A stretch of DNA of 64,000 nt from Halichondria panicea (lineage: Eukaryota > Porifera > Demospongiae > Suberitida > Halichondriidae), in contig NC_087377.1 in NCBI RefSeq assembly GCF_963675165.1, forward strand, positions 9,069,122 through 9,133,121, in the 5' to 3' direction. Position 1 is the stretch's first letter; every line of letters begins with the position of its first letter. The translations under genes were made by a program, and so were the position numbers. Below the pieces are notes generated by a model. That model did no database searches and was not told the DNA's origin. It worked only from the letters and a program-made list of their open reading frames with translations. Of the stretch, positions 46,276 through 58,999 are shown one piece after another.

Positions 46276-46488
46276 TATTTCCTTCAGCCACTTTTTTGCG
46301 TCATATGCAAAACTTTATGACACAAAAATATAATATTTACCAAAAGATGCCTACTTAATTACTCACTTATTCTTTAGATATACTAACAATATTCCAGCCT
46401 TGAATTAAGTAATTTTTCACATGTCCATAAATGTTTTATATCACGACAACCCTTTACCAAATGATGCATCAAACGGACTGTATGATTT

Positions 46489-46870
46489 TTATTGCATCTT
46501 TGTTACCTTGACAACGTGATATATTCTTGCCTTATTCTCATCCATTCCTATTTTGCTCAAAATTATGCCAAGGCATATACGGACAGCCTGTAACCCAGCG
46601 GGGACGTCACCACTGAAGTTAAGAGAGCAACTCCTCAGTGACAAATCCCCCTTTAACCCGAGAGGGGGGTGGGGATTTGTATTGATAGGTGCATTAGTGC
46701 CATTAAATCCCTCAAGTTTATTTTGAATTTGGCTCATCATATCTACCGGATACTCCTTTGCAATTATCTCGCGGCTAAATGTAATCGAGATACCGCTAAC
46801 CCTAATGCTATTTATGCAAGCGCGAACCTTCTCGTATAAGTTTGTATCACACAATTCTATTGGCTTTTAT
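46489..46870 (-). other. Open frame of about 120 codons, unrecognised
   Basis: The minus frame stays open from about 46870 to a stop at 46489 but has no ATG at its beginning (earliest codon after a stop is TTG). It could be an exon, as an AG precedes it, or the 3' end of a gene copy. The predicted protein has ordinary composition and no motif I recognise. Confidence 0.3.
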
Positions 46871-47194
46871 TTGAGGCCTGAAATCAATCACGGGGTTTTA
46901 TCGAGGAAATCGTATAATTATATAAATCACATGATGTTTTCATAGCCTTAAAACTGGCCGAAAGGCATAACTTTATGTTTGCATATAATTTCTAGCACTA
47001 CGGTAAGCAAAAATTCTGCTGTGATAACTTTAGATGCAAATAACAGACTCGGAAAGATCATTACAATAACGGACAATAATTAATGAATACCACAAGTTGA
47101 AAGACGTAGATAAAACCACATAGGCATAATAATTCATCTAAAGTGTCCAAGTTCAAAGTTAACATACCAGTGTAATTATAGTTGTGCATTGCAT

Positions 47195-50100
47195 TCATAG
47201 GCTACATTGTGAAGAATCAAAATGAGTATACGCAAACTCAACTCCGAACTGTTCCCCCACAATATAGTCTCTGTATTGTCCCTGGATAACTGGATCATTT
47301 GGTGATTCAATCTCAAATATCCCTCCACCCTGTCGATTACCCCCGTACAAACAGTACTCTTTCCCTCGTCTGTCCCACGTTGGAGAGTGCAGGAAGGTCA
47401 CAAAACGACGAGGGGGTGTGTTCGGATAGTTGACAGCCAGGATGTAGGTATCATCTCGTGTGCTGCCGTCAGAGAGAGAGCCCAAGTAGCGCTCGATGGT
47501 GATCGGAACATTACAAAACTGACCTGTAGCAAATAAGTGCATGATGTAAACACTGTAGTACACTTCCTGTAATCGTAACCATGTTCTACCTTATAAGGTT
47601 ACTATTATAGACGAATTTTATTGTTTTCAGATTTTTCTGTTAGGTACTAATTTTGGCAGATACAGTAGACTCTCGTTAATGGGACCATGCAGCTTGGCCG
47701 GAATAGCGAGGTGGCTGCAGCTCAGGAAATAGCCGCGGCTTAAAAACGACCTTACCTCGAATCTAATGACTACTTTTGCGGTTCTTGTCTCGAGGATAAT
47801 GTAGAATAATGAATCATTTTGTTCTCTATTTAAGTGTAATTCAATTTTATTTGCTAAACCATACCCAAAACGTCATATCTGGCCGTAATACACGTATAAA
47901 ATTACATTGAAAACCCTGTTTGGGACAGCCAGCACTGGCCGGTAACCGGAATAGCGAGTGGCCGTACTTCAGGGTGAGTTTTGTGCAGTAAACATATAGC
48001 TAGCATTCCGTGCCAAGCCAAATGGCCGGTATATCGAGGTGGCCGTACTTCAGGGAGCCGGAATAGCGAGAGTCTACTGTATTGTTTCATGAGATTCATG
48101 TGTTTTATTATTAGCGCAGACATAATTAAAAATTCGATTACACATTTATAATACAGTATAGCGCGAAATTTTCGAGGCACTTATATTTCGTGGAATAAAA
48201 GCATTTCTTTGCACAATGTTTGCACAATGCTCGTGGAAGGACTGCTTACCAGAAGCCACGCCTTTAATTTTTGCACTAGCAGATAATTCTAACAATTTTC
48301 GTGTAGGACTGCTAACCCATAAAATCGAATCAGCAAACATTAAGCCCCTTGAAAATGTCGCACTACTGTATAGCGGGTAATTTTCGTGGGGTAAAAAATT
48401 CGTTCAACTCGAGAAACGGTGGTTTTCGTGAGTAAAAATTTCTTTTAGTCTCTCGTTGCCTGCACTGCATTCCTACGTTCCGATAAGCCACACCTACGTT
48501 AAAATTTCGTGGAGGTCAGCTTGCCCACAAAAATATTGCCCACGAAAATAACGAATATTTTATCCCACGAAAATTAATCGCTATACGGTATACGGTAGTA
48601 ACATTAAGGGACATACACCCGGAGTCAGGACGGTGTCCTATAATTATTTTCGCGAGTATTAATTTCTTCTATTTCTGCTGAGAGTAAAATCGAAAAAATT
48701 TGTACTCGCAGATTATTAGAAATTGCAATGAATCTCATTAAAACCACTTGCGAGTAAATAGAAACGTTATGATTTCACAACTTGAAAGAATTAGCAGAAT
48801 TTATAATACCAGCAAAATGAGTGAAATAGCAAACAAAATCTACCTGTGAAAATATGTCACCCTAAGGTAAATTGTGTGTGACAAAAGCCATAAAATAGAC
48901 CCCAAAATTGACAGGGTGTATAAAGCAGCAAAGGCCACCTCTGTAAATGGCCGAAATGTTGATCCTCAATGGGGCTACGTTGTATAACTGATTGAGTGTA
49001 CACAATGGCACTGCATCGTTAAGGAATTAATGTTTAGCTTAACATAATTTTATGAGAGTATAAGGTATTTAGCCATCACTTACCCAGTAGACCATGAGCC
49101 GATTCGCGAATATTAAGTCCACAAGCAATCACAAAGTGAATCATACTAACATTGACCACAATATCGGGCTCTCCCAGTTCAGGGTACCCCCTCAGCTCTG
49201 CCTGCTCACAAAACACCCACATCACCAAATCAAGGTCTTGATAATTAGGGGCAGAGATTCTAACACGATTCCGATACATTCTCACAGATATTCCAGCACT
49301 TGTGTAAGTCTCATCAAGCACAGATCCATCGATTGATGCTTGACAGTTTCCAACACAGACTAAAATGTTTCAACAAATCCTGTCAAGTCCGGCTGCTCGA
49401 ACCGTTATCTCATCAATGATATTGGAACTGAGTTGTGGATTTGCTCACTGGTAATGTGCATTCACACTAATACAGGAGTCGGACACGAGGTTAAAGTATT
49501 CGTCTGCTTGACCATAGATTTCAAAGCAAAGGTTGATAACTTCATTTTCTCCGAGATTGATATTGCTCTGCAGTGCACTGGTGTTGGTGAGGTAGAGTGG
49601 TACGGTCATCAGTGGATCTCCAATTACAGAATCATTTACTCGACGAACATTTGTAACTGCATGAGGGAGAAGAAACATAAATCAACCTGTAACTGAGAGT
49701 ATGAACAGTGACCAGCCTAAGACAATTGATTATATTAAGTGCCCTTGTCACAAGGCCGATTATTTTCACGCTAGCAGGAGTGTATTAAGAGGAGTCATCC
49801 AACTGTAGCAGTTGTAGTGTAAACCAGGTTACGGTACGAGTATGTCATACCACGTCACTATCAGACTGCATCTTAAGTGGGTGCGTAGGTGTAGAGTTAA
49901 AAATGATATCAGCATACACGCACATAGCCTCGATCCCAGGCCGCACTTTCCACTTCACTTAGGGAAGTGGGCCTGGTATTGACTGCTTGCGCATGCGCTA
50001 ATATCCCCCCGGTATCTGGGGGCTTTGGATAACATCGTATATGTTCAGTAAAACTATGACATCACAACGAACGGAAGTGGATTGAAGGAAGTAGATAGAA

Positions 50101-53100
50101 AGAGGTTTCTAGCCCATCAGATAGCATTCTCTGATAGCTACCTTTAGCCTGCTATGTTAACAAAAGACTCACAGCCTGCAACAGTGTGGATGACGATCGT
50201 CTGAACGGAGTGAAAGCTGACAAGAGCCTATATGGACGACAGGCCACGCCCATTTAACACTAATTTTGGTGAAAGTCTACTACTGCTACTGATTCTATCA
50301 GAAGAAAATAGCTGTACAACAAACCTACACAGCTCTGTCTCTAGCTAGCTAGCTATATAGCTCTGTGTATGACTTTTAGGATTTTTCTCTGATGAATCCA
50401 GTATTATAGGAAATTTTACGGGGAAAAATATCCAATAATTTGGCGCATGCGCAAGCAGTCAGTAGCAGGCCTTCTTTTCTATGAAGGCCAGTGAAGGAGG
50501 CTAACACGCACATGGTCTGCTGTGGTTTGTACCTCCAGCCCACATTTAATTTTATTCATGGCTAACAATTTACACAACTACAAGTGTTAGTGACGGATTC
50601 AGTCCGATATGTAAAATGGAATGTGCATGGGAGTCGCATACTCCTCTTCATACACTCCTGACGCTAGGCATGTCCAAAAAATGGTAAATGCTTGCAGCAT
50701 CAAACTTAGTTTCTATACTGTCCCAATTGAATGTCACTTGGATAGATATTGAAGTTGCCCTGAATATATAACGTCCATTTAGTGGAAGGGGCCGGGCAGG
50801 GGTGAACTTCCCCCCCCCCCAAATGTTGTAGAATAATGATATCGTCAGATCATTACTATAAGTACAACATTATTAGTACGCTTACGCGCGCCCAAACCTT
50901 CCCCCCCAAACTTTTAATCCTAGCGATTAACCCTGATAATGCGACCAGGACGACCAGACCAGATGGTGGAACATTTTCCCAAAACATCTGTCATTAAATG
51001 AAATTTGCTAGTATGGTCATGCACTTTATGATGTGGCTGAACGTTTGGCTATACGTAGGAACAATTATACCGATCTAGGCGTGCAGCACAACAATATTGA
51101 CATACCTGGATTTTGACAGTTCACTCCGTTGTAATTGAAGGGGCATGTGCAAATATAGGATCCAGCTAGTAGCGCACAGCTTCCATTGTTCTCACATGGA
51201 CTAATGTCACAATCCATTACGAGGGACGCGTCACACCTGACCCCAGTGTAGCTGACGGAGCAGCTGCAGGTATTTGTGGCAATGCAAGCCCCGTTGAGGC
51301 GTGGTGGATCACATACAGCTGTGCGTGTGTGTGTGTGTGTGTGTGTTTGAGAACGTGTACAAAGGTATAGGTGCAAAATTCCTGATCATATATATTTCAC
51401 GTACGCGCTAAAATAGTACAGGATGAGTTGGTGCTTTCATTCGCAGAATGTATCTCAGCAGGAGTCTAAAAATTATTTTGATGAATTAATGTGCATATTA
51501 TAATTATATAGCACCGTAATAAAGGCTTAAGCACCACTGTAATCTTAGATCCGAACTAGACATGCTTTTTCTGGCCAATCCTAGCAATTAAGTTTTACAT
51601 TGCAAATGTTTTGTAGTCTGCATGGTGCATTGTATTGCTTTTGGGTATAGAATTAAGAAATGTGCATTGCTTACTTGGTCGGGAAATGTTCACAATATCT
51701 TCAAACTCCTGTCCTCCATTGAGGGTCGAGAGTCCGACCATGGTGTTTTCAGTTGTGGCTATATCAAACCGACAGAAAAAGTCATCCCCACAGAGGTCAT
51801 CTGCTTCCTGCTCTAAGGATGAATTAGAAAATACTACCTCGAATGTCGGTTCAAAGTTCGGGAAGGTGTAGTTAGCCCAGCTCTCACCCTCAGGATATGT
51901 GAAAAGACTGTCTTGTGGCCTGTTAATACTCCCTGCATGTAACATTATAATTATTAACGTTAACGACAAACGAAAATAGTACAAAGCTGACACCTGTTGA
52001 GTTCAACCGCATAATGATCTCTATTACCTACACAAAGTTAATGCCAGATTTGGGGAGGGCAGAGAGTATCACAACTTTTTTCGTGGCTACATTATATTAT
52101 ACTCACACATAACTCCAAACATTTCATGGATGGTCTTCAAGTCCGCATCCAGCGAAAGGGGATTCCCGGTATGTGGTGTGAGGTCATCAGCTGTGTCCCC
52201 ATTGTAGTTTCCTATTAACCCTTGGGTTCTTCCTTTCCATAAAATGGGAAAACTCACTAACAGAATTGATAAGAAACCATTCTCTTCTCTGACTTCAATA
52301 TACGCTCCGCTATTGAATCTCGCAAAAAGTTTATTTCCATCTTTTTCGACAGCCACTCCATTGAACTGTTGAAGAGACACTTCAGTAAAATCGATAAATG
52401 TTCCATTTATAAGAGCATCAGGGTCATCGGAAAAACCAATTTGAAACTGGATTATACTAGAACCGTCGCTCATAGCAACAGCGGAGAAGACAGAAGCTCC
52501 AACTGGGTCTCCCTGAGGATTCACAGCTTGGGTCATTCGTCCCTGAAATGAGAAGATGTCATCCACTTGAGCTATCAGGTACTCTCCCTTGCCGTTAAAG
52601 GTGTACTTAAATCCATCCAGAGTCACAATGTGGGGATCTCCATAGACACATGCTGCGTATAATAATGGGAAACACTGTATACATCGTTAAGTCATCACTA
52701 TCTAACAATAATTATAGACCTAACAATATGGACCACTATATATACATGTACAAGGGAGGAAAAAGTTATTTCTAGATCTTTATCTATGATTATACTTACC
52801 AGGATTGGGTGGGTTATATCCTTCTCCATTGTCGGAAGGACGCTTCTGATAATAGGCATCACAATTACTAAGGGGTCCAAAGCAGCAGAGAAAAACAGGA
52901 AGGACATCTTCTAGGAAATGGCCAAGAAAATTTTGTGGGGAAACTTTGTCAACTGAGCCTCCTCCTGGGGCACCCACCAACAGGTTTCCACTTTTTTCAT
53001 AACAACATTGCTGTCCAGCACCTGAGGGACTATATAGAGAATATACTAGTTGGACAAAGTGTAATATTAAATGATAGTGTATATTTAGTAAAGGACCATA

Positions 53101-56100
53101 TAATTATATTAATAAGTTGCAAACACCACTCTAATTCCTCTGTAACATCATTAACTATAGCCACCCTGCTTTTCCTAAGCAGTTGCATGCATGGTTTTTG
53201 CCATATAAAAAACTGGTACTGAAAATATCCATCCACCTTGCCTCTCTTGATCTGAAGCAGGTCTCCGATCCAACGTGAAAGACGTATCTGCTTAAAATGA
53301 TATTTATACCAGAATCCTCAACAAAGCCACTATTAAATAACCTAGCTTGAGTGACCCTAGGTGGACAAGGGGGGAGTTCATCAAGAAGGTTTTTACCGAT
53401 ATCTGTAGGCTGCTCATTGCACCAAGCTTCACATCTTAATCGGAGATTATTACTACTCATGTAATACAGAATTGGCGTCCACAGAGTGACTCTATATTTA
53501 CCAACAACCGGACAATCGGCCTTATTTGTTGCAGTACATCTCCAGAAAAATCTCCAATCCTAACTTGAATTGCAATTGGTCGTACAGCCATGTTATTATT
53601 GGTACGCACACTGAGAATTGGGATTACCACATTTGCTTGCCCAACATTTGGTAAACCTGATGCTAGTATCTCAACATCTTCCCATTCTCCTGTGTTCATA
53701 TCAAACTCAACAAGAACAATATTGACTTTGTAGAAGGACGGGTCTTCGGCATGAGAGGGAAGAAGATTAAAAGGATTCCAAGTTATCAAGATTTCGGTTT
53801 GAGGAAGAATGACTGGAATGTTCAAATTGTGCTGTACCTCAGTACTGTCTTCAATGTGTACTGGAAAAGGAATAGCCACATGCATGCGCGCAGTGTAACA
53901 TAATTATTAATGCACGGTGACGAGAGTTATACATAACTAAAATGCTTCAACATGCATACACTTCACGTATATAATTATAATATTATAATTATGCACTTAA
54001 TTACTATAAATTATACATAATAGCTTACATATAATTGCTACAAGAATGTAATTTTGTTCGTATATACCTGCATAGAATCGAGTGCCAATGTCATACTTCA
54101 ACGTTCCATTCTTATTTGTGACAACGACACGAAGAGTTTTTGATCCAGGCTCTAAAAATGCCGGTGACACACAAACAGCCACAACAGTTGGATTCTCATC
54201 TAGCTCTAAAAGCCCCACATCGGCATCCACTGTATCGAATCCTTCGTATTGACAAGTTATGTTGTCAGATTCCTCTAAGCATGTGCTGGTAATGGAGACT
54301 GCAGTTCCTCCAAGCATGTTTCCAACTCTTGGGGTGATCACAAGTGAAGCTGTGTGTTCAATCATTATAATGATCTATACACATTGAAAATTACGGCAGA
54401 TTAAACCAGGAATTTACTTGGTATTGCATTCATGCACACATAATTATACTTATGCGTTGTAAGAAAGTAAAATGCACTTGTCCGTAGATGGCTTAGTTTA
54501 GATTTTAGTAAAATAATTAGGTAGGAAGTATATTGGTACCAGCAAAGAGTAGAGTGTAACTGTATAGCTACTCACTAAACTGCTCTTCTTGGGCACTTTA
54601 TAAAATTGCGAACACGTGATATTTGAGCATGCTGCTTAAACTCTTCGCTATGGGCTATGGGTGGACGCAGAGCAAAGGAGGTACGACAAGGGTATATACC
54701 TCAATTAGGTAGGCTTGGTTACGTGCAACATTCAACAGTAGAGTCATTGTTGCACGTGACTAAAATACGTAAGGGTATATATCACTCCTCTGAGGGTTGG
54801 ACATATATTACGCCCTGAGGCATAAAATTACAAATTGCCAGTAAACTATATAATATACCAGTGAAAAATGTACTTATAAAAAAAATGTATGTTGTATAAC
54901 GGATTGGAGTTACGTATGCTCTTGCCGAATTTCTTGTTTCCACGCTTTTTGCCATGTTCCCGCGGCCAATCCTAGCAACTTTTTACATTGAAAATGTTTT
55001 GTGGGACTTGTGTATATAAAGGCTTACTATTTTCCATGTCCTCAGGGTCAGAGCATCGTGCAATATCACCGTTGACTTGAAATGTCCATACACCCGGTAT
55101 GTTCACATTGGTAGTGGAATCAATATTCATGATTCTGTTGGTCAGTGAGCCTGGCACACTATATAGAACCTCTTCCCATCACCAGCATTGAATCCAACTT
55201 GTGCAGGGGTTCCCCCAAATCCATTGGTGCTCCCTGAGGCATCTTCTTTGGTCCATTGCATCTCACCATCAGCGTATAAGAACTTGACAAAAGAGGAAGT
55301 TCCATCTGTCATAAGCACAAACTGAAATGTTGCAATCTGTGTCGGAGAAGGGTGAAAAGTAAAAAAAAACGGCATTTTGCACTGTGAAAATTGCTATGAA
55401 AATTACTAGGAAATTGGAAACCACTTGAAAATTTCTATAGGATTGGCCGCGGGCAAGCACCAAAGAGTATCAAAACAAGCGAGGAGGAGACAAACCATAC
55501 ACTTAAGTACAACTACTCACAAATTTGTGGTATTCTACTCTCTAGGTTACAGGCACTGTATAGTAAATTTTAACCAATCATATAAGCTAAAGGTGCTGTG
55601 TTTCAAATGCTTGGTAAGTCTAATTGCATGGTAATGTCCGAGAATGAGACCTGCACGCATGCTGTAAAGGAAGGAGCTGTACAATAACTGAACTGCTGCA
55701 TCTGCGTGCATTTACGGGCATGTCACAGTCATGCCCATCTCATAAGTGATATAATGAACACTAAAATACATAATTATTACGAACAGTAATGATATTCGTG
55801 AGTCAAACCTAAGAGGTCATGCGTCGGTGATCAGAAAATATCCATGCATTGTCCGGGGTTTTATTTCTTCGGAACTGTTATTTGTTTGGAATTGGAATCT
55901 TTACGCATAGAAAAACCCAAGCATTATTGCTGATTGCTGATTGCGCATGCTATAGAAATGGGCGAGATCACGACTTAGTAATAACAAACCATGCAGTGTT
56001 GCAAGTGTATAGTTTATAAACAGAGCTGCGCTAGTGCTGATAGCTAAATTAGTTTAATAGTTGTCTGCATGTCAGGCCAGGGGGGTGCTCAACCCCACTG

Positions 56101-58006
56101 ATGAGCTCCGTGCTAGACACGCTACTAGATCTAGCCAGCAACTTCATCTGAAAGCAATCTAGATATCGAGGTTAGACTTTTTTTAAGTGCTCTATTAATT
56201 TCTGTGTCGTCAAAGATGAATCGCAATGCTATACACGCTTGCAATCTATGTTTAAGAACAACTATTGTTATATAGAACACGCTTTTTTTCAATATACCTA
56301 CCCGGCCAGTGTGTCCAACTCTATCCCAAGTGGCAATGAAAACAAAAATTGGAAGGAATCTTCTCGAAAAAGACGTCATTACATCGTTTCTAGCTCGTCT
56401 TAGAACATCGTTATCTTGCGTCTCCCTGTTGTACACAGTACCTGTTCCATTTGTATCCACGTCAGCCCAATACGGGGCAATCAAAAACAATCCGGACAAC
56501 GGAAATGATTGAGGAATGACAGTTGAGACTGCAGCATCAAAGGAGATAACTCCATTTGTGTTCACCTGAAGTAGCAAAATATGTATAGAGCATTAATAGT
56601 TGTGAGGGACCCGATTTGCTATCAATATAATTATAGGTATATTGGAGTGCATGCAGATAGTAAAAAATACACAGAATGGTATGAGATGGACCACACACAT
56701 ATTTTCAATGAATAAGCAAATAACACTTAATTATTTGACGGCGAAAGTGTCTGCGTATAGTCAATAATTATTTTACACAATCAAACCAGAATGTAATTTA
56801 CTCAAGATAACTTAACTTGATAAGACTAAGAATAACATATAAATTATGAAGAATAACAAGATAACTCAACTTGGAGCATTAATAGTTGTGAGGGACCCGA
56901 TTTGCTATCAGTATAATTATAGGTATATTGGAGTGCATGCAGATAGTAAAAAATACACAGAATGGTATGAGATAGACCACACACATATTTTCAATGAACA
57001 AGCAAATGACACTTAATTATTTGACGGCGAAAGTGTTTGCGTATAGTTAATGATTATTTTACACAATCAAACCAGAATGTAATTTACTCAAGGCGCATAT
57101 AGTACTGTACAACAGGTATATGTCGAGGGAATAAATTTTCACGGATTAAATTTTCGTAATTATCAGCCTTTTGGCGCATGCATGTATGCGATATTAGTAT
57201 TATTATTCGTGGATATAAAATGTTTGCAGTGCATGCTAAATCAGCAAACACCGCGAATAATATATCCGCTATAACTATAACCGCTATAGTTTAAATTACC
57301 AACTTTTACATTACAAATACATCCTATAATTTATGCCTGGAGGTATATTCAGTCAGCTGACTGAGTGTGCATGTGTTTGATTTTGAGAGGGAGTATAAAA
57401 GGTGTCACTATAAACTATATGGGAGGATTTTGGCTTTCCATCGTCATCCTACCAAACTCAATGAAAGCACGAATTGTACGCGGTGCTTTCATTGAGTTTG
57501 GTAGGACGACGATGGGAAGCCAAAATCTTCCCATAACTATATAATTATATTATATAGTTATTATATATAACTATATAATTATATTATAAATACTTTTGTA
57601 AGTAAAACTGACTGCTATGGCATCAAAAACACACCTTTTTATAAGCGCCACAATTATATTCTACAAGCGCTTCTTTGTACACCTAGTTCAGTCTGCATGA
57701 GCTGGCATTAACTATATACGGTTAACACTAAGCTTGCATACTTATACATTATAGTTGTATAAAAAGGTTAGCATTATGGTGTTGCTGTTGGTAACACAAA
57801 TAACTTACAAACAGGTTAGTATACTGCTTTTCAAAGTAAGAGAATGAGCCAAACTGTAGAGTGATCTGTTTAGATGATCCATCATCGTTTGAGGGCACAG
57901 TCGTATCCCCTGAATTTTGCCCAAAGGAATAAAACTCCTCCCGTGGAATAGCCAGCGAACAAGTCACAAACGACAGCAAAAAGATGATTGTCTTTTTACC
58001 TTCCAT
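47195..58006 (-). CDS. Secreted NIDO-IPT-AMOP-VWD-EGF protein (MUC4/SUSD2-like architecture), with frame breaks
   Basis: Thirteen exons on the minus strand: 58006-57809 (signal peptide; start of NIDO, FYSFGQNSGD), 56565-56302 and 55336-55028 (NIDO), 54349-54068 (IPT/TIG-like), 53860-53220 and 53021-52800 (AMOP, with CEAWCNEQP, LPPCPP and QCCYEKSGNLL), 52652-52107 (VWD, starting CVYGDPHIVTLDG and containing GLIGNYNGD), 51932-51675 (the DSLFTYPEGES segment that follows VWD in mucin-4-like proteins), 51318-51106 (two EGF modules), 49656-49449, about 49363-49084, and 47523-47195. No membrane segment follows, so it should be an extracellular adhesive or matrix protein. Two exons need a frame correction: two extra bases (GT repeat) near 55158 and one missing base near 53536; the join 49449 to 49363 also misses phase. 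This means a recent pseudogene or assembly indels. Introns hold several MITEs. Confidence 0.78.
47663..48079. mobile_element. Pogo-like MITE (family B), intact ends, in the last intron of the NIDO gene
   Basis: A 417-bp copy, opposite in orientation to 44086-44514, with CAGTAGACTCTCG ends and TA flanks. Confidence 0.88.
48155..48596. mobile_element. Two adjacent MITEs with TTTCGTGG-type interiors
   Basis: The first (about 48155-48365) has ends reading CAGTATAGCGCGAAATTTTC and a decayed complement near CACTACTGTA; the second (about 48367-48596) is a relative of 37329-37542 with TATAGCGGGTAATTTTCGTG ends. They abut within an intron of the NIDO gene. Confidence 0.65.
49925..50503. mobile_element. 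579-bp TAGCCTC element with 9-bp target duplication
   Basis: Left end TAGCCTCGATCCCAGGCC; the right end is an imperfect complement with a shared 19-base block centred on GCGCATGCGC. ACACGCACA is duplicated exactly at 49916-49924 and 50504-50512. Lies in an intron of the NIDO gene. Confidence 0.88.
50790..50930. repeat. Small C-tract MITE-like repeat
   Basis: C-tracts near 50810 and 50900 flank about 90 bases; related to the G-tract repeat at 8655-8870 in opposite orientation. Confidence 0.4.
54890..55010. repeat. Relic of the CCGACTAG/CCAATCCTAG MITE family
   Basis: Contains GGATTGGAGTTACGTATGCT and CCAATCCTAGCAAC words matching the arm of 12699-13708. A partner arm in inverted orientation is at 55378-55500, so 54890-55500 may be one old element that surrounds exon 55336-55028; a second trace of this family lies at 51565-51620. 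Confidence 0.55.
56587..57092. repeat. Direct duplication of about 218 bp
   Basis: 56587-56805 and 56875-57092 are nearly identical (starting GAGCATTAATAGTTGTGAGG), with a 70-base unique spacer. Located in the first intron of the NIDO gene. Confidence 0.9.
57420..57537. repeat. 115-bp near-perfect palindrome
   Basis: Arms of about 50 bases beginning GGGAGGATTTTGGCTTTCCA are separated by about 15 bases; only a few mismatches. It would fold into a stable hairpin. No flanking duplication seen. Confidence 0.85.
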
Positions 58007-58267
58007 GGTTCTCAAAGTTGTAGAATCAGTCACCTGGCCCAGATCCCAGAGCAGAGGAGGCAATTTCAGTGCACTAATTCGGTCCTGTAACTCTACATGT
58101 AAATCTATCCCATAAATAACCGCATGCTGGTAGCCACTGACCACATGCATGAATGCGCAGTCCAGGTTGACCACAAACCACAAGTTTTAATGCTCAAAAA
58201 CACTTAACAGTTGTAGCTGTAGGGTGCACTGCCATTAATTTTGTCTCAATTAATCTGCATGACGTTT

Positions 58268-58418
58268 ACAGAGATTTCAGCTAGGTTGGTTGGTCGAAGT
58301 TAAAAGTTGAAGTGCAGCCATCTCACACTGTGTATGTTTTACTTCACTAATCCAATTAGTGGTCATGGTTGACTGCACTTTAACTTTTAACTTCTGCCAA
58401 CCAACTTGAAATCCTCTA
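58268..58418. mobile_element. MITE related to 37043-37263
   Basis: Inverted ends with GTTAAAAGTTGAAGTGCAG and its complement; the interior is short and not expanded. Located just upstream of the NIDO gene's first exon. Confidence 0.75.
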
Positions 58419-58569
58419 TATCAATGATATAATTATCTCTAAGCTTGAAATTATAGGTGTTAATAATCATAATCATGGGATGGATTTTAAATCAGTAAAA
58501 AACTGGGATCATAATTATAGATATGAGAATATCAAGTATTTTATCACATGATGGTTTTTTTTAGGTAAC

Positions 58570-58890
58570 TGATAATTATTGCAATGTGAAAAAATGGCTA
58601 GAATTGGATGCATGGGGAAACACCAAAAAGTGTTGAGATTAGGTTTCACTAAAACTGTATTATTATGCCCCACAAATAATTGGAGAAGTAAACCTCATCC
58701 CACCATGGAGCAATGTGAAAAATTGCAATCCACATTTTTTGGTGCTTTTCCAGAACACTCGCAAATTTCGAAAAAATGCACATATTCAAACGTTATAACA
58801 GATTGGGCTCTCCAGCTCATTTCCAAGTTTTTGGTATCTCCCCAGTCCCCAAGCCAATTCTAGCAAATTTTGTGCAGATTGCAACATACT
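58570..58890. mobile_element. Diverged relic of the CCAATCCTAG MITE family
   Basis: Left words AATGTGAAAAAATGGCTAG and right words CCAATTCTAGCAAATTTTG form decayed inverted arms. Open frames here are not genes. Confidence 0.5.
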
Positions 58891-58999
58891 TTTTTGTTCA
58901 GAAAAATGTGATAGCAACAAAACATGAGACATTCTCGGAATTTTTGACTGGTTCATAAATCAATGCTCAGATTTATAAATCAGTTGTGTGATATTTAAA

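Noticed and set aside
58579-58958. Plus-strand frames of 60-94 codons
   Set aside because: They lie in a decayed CCAATCCTAG-family MITE.
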